Assembly (NCBI RefSeq): GCF_008831285.2
Contig: NC_045140.1
Coordinates: forward strand, 19,032,370 to 19,096,369
Reading direction: 5' to 3'
Source of the DNA: Nymphaea colorata
Lineage: Eukaryota > Streptophyta > Magnoliopsida > Nymphaeales > Nymphaeaceae
Length of the DNA stretch: 64,000 nucleotides
Of this stretch, positions 21,337 through 32,700 are shown in pieces. A program made the position numbers and the translations under genes. The notes below the pieces were generated by a model. That model was given only the letters and a program-made list of their open reading frames with translations, was not told where the DNA came from and did not search any database. The stretch's first letter is position 1, and every line of letters begins with the position of its first letter.

Positions 21337-24300
21337 ATGAATCAGGCGGGTGATTCCAGACAGGACGACGATGCTGCTCTCGCCAACTTCCTCAATTCTC
21401 TCATCGACTATAACCCCACTGTACCTCTCTTTCTCTGTGTCTTGATCTTAGCTCCAGTTTCTTCTTCTTGGTTTTTTTTATTTTTCATTTAATCGAGATC
21501 TGCAGATACCGGACGAACTGGTGGAACATTGTATCGCCAAGAGTGGATTTCAGTGCCCGGACATCAGGATGTTAGTTTTCTTCGACATCTCCTCCTCCCT
21601 TTTCTTTCCAGTACACTTGAAAGGCTTTATTGAACATAAGGGAGAAGCGGAATTAGGAAATTTATTGTTCGTTGTTACTTTAAATCGTCTTTTGTTTATA
21701 AAGTCGACTTTTTGTTGGTACCGACGTTGTTTATTTCCAGTAATCATCAAAACATTTTAATTATATTATACATGGTCTCATTTGATTTTTAAATGATCTG
21801 TTCTTCACATAATTGAGTTTTCATAAGTACCCAATTGCTTATTAGGCGTTGGTATACCAAGAGCTGGTTTGTTGGGAAGCAAGGAAAGCTTGTATTGAAC
21901 AAGTTCTCGTTTCATACCATTATCTTTGCACTTACTTTCTTGACTTTTCTGGGCCAATAAGGTGTGTTATGGTGCCGAGTGTTTGTGTTGTTTTCAAGTT
22001 TCAACAACCATGACATGGTAGAATTCTGTTACTCTGGTGTCCACGTCACACGAATTCTCCACTTTTGCTCCGTCATGGTGCCCCCTGAACAAAAATCACG
22101 TTGTGAATTCCATAAAAACTGTTGAAATCTCCATACTGGTTGCTCCCTCTGTGGGTGCAGTTGGCAAGGCAAGTCTATGTTGAAGGTACATCTCGTCTAC
22201 CATGAAAGTTTGTTCGGGGCTGATCAAGGATGTAAGTTGTGGTGAACGGAGGGGAACAGGGAAATAGTTAAACTTCTGATGCAACACAGGCGCACTTGAC
22301 TCCTCATGGTTGCATAATGCAACAAGGATGACATGTTTGCAGAATTTTGATGTGTAGGGTGTAGCTGTTTATGCGAGTATGTAATGAAGATATTTTCATC
22401 CACTACGGATCTGGCAGGTCGATGATGTAGGATGTGGAGGTAGCAGAAATATTCAAATTTATGAGGCATCATGTGCTCCTGATTGATTATGCCAAAATGA
22501 CAAGCATGACTTGTTGACTCAATTCTTGAGTGTTTAGTCTGTGGCAGCTGGAAATCTCTTTACCTATTGCTCTCAGTTAAAAAATTACAAAAACGAAAGC
22601 ATTCATTTCGAAGAACAAAGAGCGATTAATCAGGTCCAACAACTCCACATTACATGTTTGACACCTCATTTGTTGACTCTATTTGTCAATTGATCTGTTT
22701 AGCTGGTGGAAGATTTTGTTTCTGGCTATGTTTTGGTAATTAAAATGTTCTTTATGGTATCTGTGGTTGGTCAATGTGGAATACTACCAGATGTATCCTG
22801 ATTCAAATCAGAGCATTTATAGTTGCAACTTGCAAGGCTTACCTGGACTCATCAACTCAAGAATTTAGGCTTATAGGTCTATTCTTTAGGGTAGCATTTG
22901 ATGGGTCGGAATTTTCCTGTAGCACAGGAAATATGTTTCGAATTTAAAAAATTTTTCCGGTTTATCAAACGCGGAATTTTTTTTTTTACCATTAAAGGTG
23001 GAAACAGAAATATATTTCTGGAAAAATGTTTCCAGCCAGGGGTGGAAACATTTTTCCGGATTTTTTTTTTTTTTTTTACCGTTAGGAGGAAGAAGGGACG
23101 CCGAGGAAGAAGGCAAGGAGGGAGGAGGAAGAAGGGAAGGAGGCGGAGGAAGAAAGGAGGGAAGAGGAAGAAGGAGGAAGAAAGGAAGGAGGGAGGAGGA
23201 AGAAGGGGGCGAGGGAGGAAGAAGGGACGCAGAGGAAGAAGGGTAGGAGGGAGGAGGAAGAAGGGAAGGAGGGAGGAGGAAGAAAGGAAGGAGGGAGGAG
23301 GAAGAAAGGAAGGAGGGAGGCAGAGGAAAAAGGGAAAGAGGGAGGAGGAAGAAGGGAGCGAGGGAGGCGGAGGAAAAAGGGCAAGAGGGAGGAGGAAGAA
23401 GGGAAGGAGGGAGGAGGAAGAAAGGAGGGAGGAGGAAGAAGGAGGAAGAAGGGAAGGAGGGAGGAGGAAGAAAGGAGGGAGGAGGAAGAAGGGGGCGAGG
23501 GAGGAAGAAGGGACGCGGAGGAAGAAGGGAGGCGGAGGAAGAAGGGAAGGCGGGAGGAAGAAGGAGGGAGAGAAGGTTAGTCTTTGTCTTCCTCCAGCCA
23601 CATCTTCTTTTTCCTCCGCCTCCCTTCTTCCTCCTCCCTCCTTCCCTTCTTCCTCCCTCGCTCCCTTTTTCCTCCTTCCTCCTCCCTCCTTCCCTTCTTC
23701 CTCCCTCGCTCCCTTTTTCCTTCTTCCTCCTTTCCTTCTTCCTTCCCCTCCCTTCTTCCTCCTCCCTCCTTCCCTTCTTTCTCCGCCTCCCTTCTTCCTC
23801 CCTCGCTTCCTTTTTCCTCCTCCAGCCACATCTTCTTCTTCCTCCTCCTCCTCTGCAAAGGGTTTCAAAGCAACCCACCATTTCCACCAATTCTTCCTCC
23901 CTCGTCATCAAACAATGAAATTTGTTTCCAGAAAAATAATTCCAAGTTAACAAACACAACGTGGTTTTGGAAATATGAAAATTTATTTCTCATTCACCAA
24001 TTCCAGAAATAAATTTCTGGAAACTTCTTTCCATAAACATATTTCCAGCCATCAAACGCTACCTAGGCAAATCATTGGGCTTAGTGCAAGCCTGTTAGAA
24101 GATTTTCCTTACAGGCAGAGGCACAAGAAACAATGGTGTGTATGCCAATTTATGTCGTCAACCAAGCGTGTGATTCTTCTTTTTTACGAAGTTTGACAAT
24201 TGTTGAGATTACTCTACTGCTTTGCTGGATAAATTAGCATTGTGTAAGTTCTTGAGATGTATTACTGGGGACATACCTAAGAATATGCTGTGTAGATTAC

Positions 24301-27300
24301 ATTTGTTTTATAAGCCTTATGGGAAGAAGTAAATGGTTGAAATAATGCACTGAATGAGCAGGTGAACCAACTGGAGAAAGTGATAATGGTTACTCACTAG
24401 AACAGAACCTAATTCTATGTAAGTCTTCCAGATTGTCAACTATGAAGTTAAAATTTTCACGTTATACACAAACACGTAGCACACACCATTGTAACAAGAT
24501 AGAAGAGGGTGTCATCTGTCTAAAGCTGGCTCAGACACCTGGCAGTAATGTATTGGAAAACCATATTCATTTTCTCTTTGACTTTTATAGTGTTACCATT
24601 GTGGTGCCCTCCATGTTCATCTAATATTTTATTTGCATTGGGGACATTTTTTCATAGTTTTTGGCACGTGTGAAAAGATATGAGATGCTTCAACTTCAGC
24701 AGTCAATTGCTATTTTTGCCAGTCTATGGATCCTTAAAATCACACTATGCTTTCCACGTTAGAGAAAAATAATGAATGGATTCTCCCTTCCGAGTGTGTA
24801 CTTGATTTCATTCATATGCCATCTCAGTAACAAAGTTGATAAGGAGTGTATAATCTACTGTTAGTATTCTGGTTATATACCTAACACGGATCTTCTACTA
24901 TCTGTATATACTAACTTTCAGCTTATATAATGATGGGCTGTAAAATTAAGCTAATCAATGCTAGGATGCTGATGGACTCCTATAGCAGAAAGGATGATGA
25001 TGTCACTTAAGTAGCTGATCAGAATCTTCGTTTGACAATACAGGATGATGGACTCCATATAGGCTAAGTGGCCAGCTTGCAGACAATATGAGAAATTTCT
25101 GTTGTTGTGGAGTTTTATTATTTTATGGTTTGGTTTGACAGGCTCTTAGATACTGTACAATTAGATTTTCTGTATCCAGCAATAATATTATGTTCTGTCT
25201 TAAAGGTTTGATGCTCTAACTACCAAAAGTAGGAGTGAAGATCCTAGCCGTTTGGTTCCTTGGATTATGTTACCTCTTTCTTATACATTTTTTACTGCTC
25301 TTATACAGTGAGACTGACCTGGTAATGATCTTTCTTGTTTGACAGAACCAGGCTGGTGGCTGTAGCTACACAGAAGTTTATTTCAGAGATAGCTAGTGAT
25401 GCTCTCCAGTATGTTTTCTGATCCTATATGTAATTTTGTTTCTTCATGGTGCTAATATTTCTTCACTTATGAGCTGCTCATATATTTATATTAGATGCCC
25501 GAACAATGGTCTTCAGGCAGTCCTTTCTCCTTATTAATTACTATGTATCTTAAAGAATAGATATGTTAATGTGCACCTAGTTTTTCTAAATTTTCATCTG
25601 GTACTGGTTTATAAGTAGCATGATAACCAGGAATGGCTTTAAAAAACAAAGGGTTGTCCAGATTCCTGGAATGGCCTGTTCCAAAAATTTATCCATGAAT
25701 AATTCACTTTTCATTGACTTCATTTTATTTCTGTGCTAATCAGCCTTCAAGCCTTGTTCCTTCTTCCAAGTCATCTTTCTGGGCCTCTTGGTCTCGTCTG
25801 GTTCAGATGACCTCTGTGGAAGCCTACCTTGCCCACCCGACTGTCCGTCTCACTATATTTGAATATGAATTGCTGTTTAGCTTCAGTTTGCTGTTACCAG
25901 TATAAGCACAAACAGGAACGTGAATCAGGAACCACTGGTGGAGCTGAAATTGGAAAATTGTGATTTCAAATATTTTTAGAGGATTCATGAGCTGGAAATG
26001 AGTAGGAAATGGTATGAGGAGGTATTAGGAAGAGGTATGTGAAATTGTATAAGCTTAACAGAGATTCCTGAAAGAAGAGAGGTTTTTAGGAGATCAGAGT
26101 TGTGAAAGAAAGTTTGGTTGGTATCCCTCTAATTATGAATGAAGGTATTTCATGTCATGAATTTTGAAGTTCTCAATCATAGAACCAGGATTCCGTTGAT
26201 CAACTTGTATGTCAGGGATTTGTGATTCTCATCACTAGGAACCATAATTGGTAACCAATTTCTTTTCCTGCTTTATAGGAATCACAATTCTCATAAGCTA
26301 TAACCGACTCTGGTGTAAACCTTAGAAGCAAACTTTCTGTTTGCTCCAGTTTTCTCCTAGCTATTATTTTTATGCTAAAGAGGTAAAATTTTTTAGCTGT
26401 ATTTAGTTATTATGTCTAGTTGCCATGCAATATCTGCCTATCTGATGTGGGATTTCCTGTATCCTGCATCTTTGTGCAGAAACATTTTTCTTGCAAGAGG
26501 CTTTCTATTTGTCCTGTTTGTCTACGCAATTCTTTCTTCATAAGTTATCGTTTCAGAGATTTCTCTGAACTTAATCATCTGTGTGTTCTGGCACCAGGTT
26601 GTGTAAGGCAAGACAATCAGCAGTAGTTAAGGATAAGAAAGATAAGCATCAGAAGGTAGATACAGTTTTATGACCCTTGCTCAAGTACCCGTCAATTAAG
26701 TGCTACTTTCTCGGAGGCATTATAACCACTGTGTAAGAATTATTTTTTCAGGATAAACGTCTCATATTGACAATGGAAGATCTCTCCAAGGCCTTGAGCG
26801 AGGTAATGAAATTTGGGTCCATGTGTCCCTCTTATGATGGATTAGTTCTGTTTTTCATTTCATATATGGACAGCCAAATATCCATGCTGACAGCACTCTC
26901 TCTCTCTCTTTAGGAGGTGCTTATGGGTGTGTTAGGTCTTAGACGTATTCTGCTGCCATAGCACTCGAGGTGCTTATGGGTGTGCTAATTTCTTAGGACT
27001 ATCCAGCTCGCATGCCACCCCAAAAGATAGGAGAGCAAACTTCCAGTTGTTGGCATGATATGTGTAAAATAAGAAGTTCGATAATTATGGTGGAAATGAT
27101 GTCAAGAAAGTGTTTATCCTTGGATTAGCTTTTGCAGCAAATTTTTTAACATCTAAACTGATTAACAATTTGTTGTGGTCCTGTTGCTTCATTTGATTGC
27201 TTTTACAAGAATACTTTGATCTGTTCATACCTCACCACAGATTTGAAGACTAAGCTCCACATGGGCTGATTCTTTCTTTTAAACTGATTTTCTTTTCTGT

Positions 27301-27489
27301 TCACCTACATGGTCATTTGTTCTGGTAGAAAACATCCACTTGTCGTGAAAATTTACTTCTACTACTTACAATTTTCTTCTGACTGATGGTTGTTGTCTCT
27401 GCTTCCAGTATGGCATCAATGTGAAGCGTCCAGAATATTTTGCAGACAGCCCTTCAACTGGAATGGAACCCACTTCCAGAGATGAGTAG
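21337..27489 (+). CDS. TAF10: Transcription initiation factor TFIID subunit 10
   Basis: TAF10 is a histone-fold subunit shared by TFIID and the SAGA co-activator, acting at RNA polymerase II promoters. Six exons give 133 residues: 21337-21420, 21506-21570, 25346-25408, 26598-26655, 26752-26802 and 27409-27489. The N-terminus [19 protein letters not shown] is acidic. The histone-fold region runs from about residue 29 ([15 protein letters not shown]) through [19 protein letters not shown] to [17 protein letters not shown]. The plant-typical tail is [20 protein letters not shown]. All exon junctions keep frame (phases 0, 2, 2, 0, 0). The length is normal for plant TAF10, which lacks the long N-terminal extension of animal TAF10. 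Intron 2 (3.8 kb) is swollen by a 1.17-kb transposon-like insertion. The identity is firm. Confidence 0.95.
23084..23577. repeat. Polypurine tract, GGA/GAAG-rich minisatellite-like
   Basis: About 490 bases of irregular GGAGGAAGAAGGGA-type units with very few pyrimidines. It lies inside the transposon-like element of TAF10 intron 2. Long frames through it encode only Gly/Arg/Lys/Glu or Pro/Ser/Phe/Leu runs and are not genes. Confidence 0.85.
23583..23852. repeat. Polypyrimidine tract with internal duplication
   Basis: About 270 bases of CCTCCTTCC-type sequence, roughly the reverse complement of the purine tract before it. The word CTCCAGCCACATCTTCTT occurs near 23592 and again near 23819, so part of the arm was duplicated with a spacing of about 227 bases. 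Confidence 0.8.
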
Positions 27490-29781
27490 CTCCTGGTCTT
27501 CAGATTTTGAGACCCATTTTGTATATAATAGTCCCTGAACGGTTATGGGCCAAATTCATCTGTTAACTGTCATGTAACCAATTTTCATTATGCTAAACTA
27601 GATGTTAGGACTGGTAGTTGCTAAAAAGACAACGTGAAAACAAAAAACTATAAGGAGTGCTAGATGTTTGCCATAATTCCAATTTGTTTGGGATCTCTAC
27701 ATGCTGAAATATAATTAACCAAGCTGGAGTTTTAAGCGTGCAAATCACAATCCTTGAGTATGTGTTCTAGTCGTGGAAAAGGTATCGTCCGTATGATTTG
27801 TTTCAGTGTCTCCATCTTTGCATTAGAAGGGTTATAACGTGTTGAAAATGAATTCTTCGTCTTGGTTAGTAGAAGCATTAAGGTACAGCCGTGAGGAGGG
27901 TTTGTGTAAAAAAAATGGTAGCTTGGACGCCTTTGCCATATTAACTCACTTCTTACTGGGCAAGTCACTCGGATGATATCTGCAAAGTTTGATCCATATT
28001 TTGGGCAAACAAAAGAGTTCATTTTAGAACTAAGACGATCCGATTAAATCTTTTTCCACGCACCAATTTGTTTTGGAACCATATGACGGGTAAAAGGAAG
28101 GCAGGAGGGGCAATATGGTGAGCCTTCTTACGAAGTCTCTTTCTCTCGGAGTTATATATATGTATGCATTATGTCGCTAACGTACTTCTTTAGAGAAAAT
28201 GAGCTTCTCCAATTAAAACTGTGCAGTCATCCTGCAAGTTGGGGAAGAACTATGAGTTGACATTGTCGAAATTTCTTTTTTGTTTAGTTGGTGAAATTTT
28301 GTTCAATCCAGTAGGTAAAATTGTAACCATGTTATCTCTTTAATTACTGTTGTCGGATTGACTGAGTAGCTGCGACCATAACAGTTAACATCCTGCCTTT
28401 GTAGTTCATTTACCTCGCCCTGTTAGTAATCTCATATTCCTTATTTTAAATTTCACAAATTTGTGATTCTCATTCACCTTTCCTTGACCTGAACAAATCT
28501 ATTTTTTTAAATTGATTAGTAATGCGTACATTCAGAATTTAATAATTCTTAAATGGCAAACTCAGGAAACTAAATTGTCCACTTCAGATAAGGAAACAGC
28601 TTTCCGTTTATTTAAAATTTGAAATTAAATTAAAAATAAGAATCAGTTCTATATAAGTGGCTAAAATTAAAATATTGGAAAGCATCAAATTCAGTTGACA
28701 ACTCGACAATAAACAAGCAACCTTCTAATATAAATCATAAATTGATATCATTTTTATTTGTTTGAAATCGAATATCTATCACTCAACTTTGTGAACTTGA
28801 AGGCACTAAAAAAATAAAATATATCTGGGAACAACTATACAAATCTTCTGCTGTCCAAGTCTGGCCAGCCGACTAGTCTTTTAAATCTTGTTACACAAGC
28901 ACTGTTGCAGTTCAGCTCCAGACACTCGATTTAAAAATGCAGATCCAGGAACTGGAAGCCTGAGCAGCATTGAAGAGCAGTTTAAACAACTTCAGTATGA
29001 AATTGCAATGTCCGAGATTCCAAACAGAGCCACAGCATGAACTCCATTCACGCGTGAATTCATGTTCTGTTTGGCAACTGTTGAACACTAAAAACACAAT
29101 ACAATGCCTTTAACAGTTCGTACACAAGTTTGTTCCTTTCGTTAGCAAGCTAGCCAACAAACCGTGTCAGAATTTTTACCAATCATGATTCCATCTATAC
29201 ATCATACGACCCCACGCTTACCTCGAGCTTGAACTAGTCAAATAAAAACATCTGAACTAATTAATAAAATGATCGAACTCCTTTCACAAACCTTAGCGTT
29301 TGGTAGTTCAACCATGGAACTTGGTAGCTACAGGTTTCCTGAGCGGAAGCAGAAGTAGCAATTCATAAATCGAGAAATTTAAATAGAATCCATGAGAAAA
29401 ACACAAGAAAGGAACATCAAGTGCTGCAGAGGAAAAGACAGACGGAAACTCGAGCCTCAACAGACAAATGCATTATCTTATACGCTTGAAGTTTGAACTC
29501 AAGGTCTACTGAAGATTACACTCGTAACAAATACATTGATTTACTAGGCAAACAATGATGCGCATATTTACAGAAAAGCTCTTCATTTAGCGCATTGTCA
29601 AAATCACAGCCCCAAAAGCCGAAGGACAGACAAGTGCCGACTTGAATGTGGCACTCGACAGCAGATCTTTTTTGAGAGAATGATACAGATGGAAAATGGA
29701 AAACAAAAGCCAATGAACCTGAACTGACACAAGAATGACATCAGGAAAGCATACATCTCTAACTCAACCAAGAAAGGAATC
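27490..29781. other. Convergent spacer between TAF10 and importin-9 genes
   Basis: The left few hundred bases are the TAF10 3' UTR and the right end is the importin-9 3' UTR. The rest is AT-rich. Short frames, including a 96-codon minus-strand one at 27732-28022, show no domain and no convincing coding character. Confidence 0.55.
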
Positions 29782-32700
29782 TCATCGCTTTATTGCAATT
29801 TGTATGATGTTTCTTTGTGCTCCTGTCAAACTCTGTCCACAAACACCATTAAAAAAGAAGATTTAGAAAAAAAAAAAAAAACCTTCTTTATGTAAGCCAA
29901 AACATTGCATATTGATGCAAAAGAAATGCATATGTTGACGACATGAACTAACAAGCTTGAGACTGCCATGTCATCAACGGCTTTCAACTAATAATCAACA
30001 TCTTTCATGTATGGGGTATCCAGACAACGGAATGTGCTCAAAAGAACACAAGAATGTCCAAACCAAGCACAATATTTGTAAATAATTTTGCTATTAAAAA
30101 TATCATCTACAAAATTACCATTAGTTACTCAGAGAACAAAATGCACATAATCGGTTGCCAATTAATTATGACAGTATAATTGACAGTGCAGCTTCTGAGA
30201 GGAGGAATTACAGAAGGTTTAAGCAAGAACAACAATACCTGACAAAAACAATCAAAATCTGGCCTGTAGCTGCTTGAAAACTTTGTGATGCATTCCACAA
30301 TATAGTTTGTAAGATTTATCTGCAAATACACAAAAAATGAAACGCTTTGGTAACAGTTTCCAAGTATTGTAGGATAAAATACTAGGGCCAGTTAGCACCT
30401 CATTAAGTGGGTCTCCCTTTAAAAGGCAGTCTTCATAATCATTATCTTCGCTCTGCAAATATGAGTTGGGAACAAATGATCGCCATCAGTGCCTGTAAGT
30501 TATTCAGAACATAAAAACAAAATTATATCGCTTATCTAACCTCAAACAAGACTTTCTCCATAGCCTCAAGATGCTCTACTGAAGGTAGAACACTTGATAG
30601 TGAAGTTGCTGAATATATCAGAGTCTGACGATCAGCGTCTCCTGCATCCTGCACTTCTTCCCATTCGCTATCCTATAATCATTCAAAAATAGAGGAGTGG
30701 GTCCATTGCAGCCCCATAGGAAATAATAATATAATGGATCTGCATCATTGCATATTAACCAAATTTACCTCCTCATCTCTATCAAGGGTTTGCTCCTGAA
30801 GTTCAAGTAACATATCTGCCAAGATTGAGAGAATCTGCAGAAATAGAAGTAACATCCAGTAAGTCGAAAAAACAATGCATAAGCATTAGGAAAGGCAGGC
30901 TCAAAACATTTGTTCACTACAGAAAAGTGAATAAAAAGAATAAGCCACTAATATTAGACACTCTCGATGTAGAAGACATAAGACTTAACCAAACCTGCTA
31001 CCAATTAATAATCAAATTTGTGCAACTAAAGGTTTGAACCTCAAAATTCCCTGAAACAAACCTTCACAGGAAGTGAGACCGTTGTCCACTGATCAGGAGA
31101 TGTCTTTGCTTTTGAGCGAGTCACAATTCCTGTGGACGACTGAGAATTGGAACTTGTGTAAGTATAAGGTGATTCCAGCATCTTATAGTCACTTTAAAAG
31201 AAAGCATAAACAACCTTTATGAGCTGCCCTTGAACAAATATGTTTTCCAATTCAGCATGTCGAGAGGCGAGCAATAGAGCTAAAGCAGAAGTTGTAACCT
31301 TAATCTGATAACTCCCCTGAATTTCCCCTGCAAATATATCAAATATGAACATAGTTTCAATTAGTAGATTAACATCTTTCCAATTTGGTCAACATATTCT
31401 AGTGAAAGGAAATCTGGAATCTTAGTTGTTGAGAGTAAAAAAAGCTCCTTCGAGAGTAATTTTTCGGTAGAGATAGATAGTTCTGAACAAAATATCAATG
31501 CAACAGTCTTAAGAGACAAAACATTACATCACGCAGGATAATAGTACCAAAAGACTTTATAAATATTATTTCTTGCTTGAAAGCTTATGCCTTCATAATA
31601 ACAGAGGCTTGTCTATGACTCTAAAGCATCCTTAAGCACATGGAAGCTAGATGTTTTCACCTCTTTAATTATGTTCACGTTCACCAGATATGTACTTGGT
31701 AATAGAAAGCTTCCTCCAGTAGGTACCAGAAACAGGCCAAAACACATGCCATTCAATTCCGATTGTCCATCAATGTGAGTTCCCTGCTGGTCTTATAGTC
31801 TATAAGAGTGAGTCTGAATAAGCCCTACGCTTTGTGAGTGCTTTGACTATAAGACGTGCAAAGCCCACAAAGCACTCGCAAAGCATAAGTTATATAACAC
31901 TTGTAATCAAGTGGTTATCTCAAACTTTTAAACCATTCAAGAAGTGGGATCAATTAATTCTATGATTTCCTAAAAGCAAAAGAAACATTATGGTTGTGAG
32001 GATCCTATCATTGACCCAAACCTTGGTAGAATCCAAGCCAAACTCAGGTTCTTAAATCTTCCTTAGACATGGGCCTAGGTCTAATTAACTAACTTTACTT
32101 GTTAATAATTAAATTCAAAGGGATTTCAAAGTGCTCATCTCTAAGTCCTAACCTGCAAAAACATGATATGTAGTGCTTTCAAGTTTAACAGGCACTAACA
32201 GCAAATAAAAAAAAAGTAAGTGGCCACTACTGAGCAATAATTAGTTCCCTTAAGACCTACAATCTTCAAGCAAACCCATGAATTGTGCTTTCTTAAAAAG
32301 TACAGCATTGTTTTGATTAATAATGCTCTAAGCATAACAGCTTACTGATTTCACATGTGACAAAGATAACAACAATCAAACAGAAATTTTGAATTAGCGA
32401 AGGAAAAATGTTGAATAGTAAGACATTTAAAGGAGTTGATTAATTGTTTTATGTGGCAAACAACTAGTACAAGCGTCAGGGTGATGTTTTACTTTTACGG
32501 TTTCACTGCACACAAAAATGACCAGATTGGTTGACCTATGCCAACATTCCAAGACAAGCCTCGCCTTAACAGGAAAAAATGTATAAAAGAAAAAAGAAAA
32601 AGAACTACCTTGCTGCCTAGTCCATTCTGACATCACATAGGAGAGAGCACTCTCATAGCCATTCATTGGAATTCCACGCAACAAATTAATGAACAGTCCC

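Larger units (their letters stand above)
22890..24063. mobile_element. TIR element with polypurine/polypyrimidine core, in TAF10 intron 2
   Basis: GGTAGCATTTGATGG (22890-22904) and CCATCAAACGCTACC (24049-24063) are inverted repeats matching at 14 of 15 positions. Both ends are flanked by TAG (22887-22889 and 24064-24066), as expected of a 3-bp target duplication. GGAAATATGTTT and its reverse complement lie just inside the two ends. Repeated TTTCTGGAAA words make up the subterminal regions. The core is about 490 bases of almost pure purine (23084-23577) followed by about 270 bases of pyrimidine (23583-23852). No transposase is present. A 3-bp duplication fits PIF/Harbinger-type MITEs, but TAG is not their usual TTA/TAA, so the superfamily is open. 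Confidence 0.75.

Noticed and set aside
22879-23959. Three frames of about 330-357 codons across the purine/pyrimidine core, on both strands
   Set aside because: They are open only because the sequence is low complexity. The products are Gly/Arg/Lys/Glu or Pro/Ser/Phe/Leu runs with no domain, and they lie inside a transposon-like intron insertion.
27732-28022. Minus-strand frame of 96 codons after TAF10
   Set aside because: No family similarity, no splice or promoter context, and the composition is that of AT-rich spacer.
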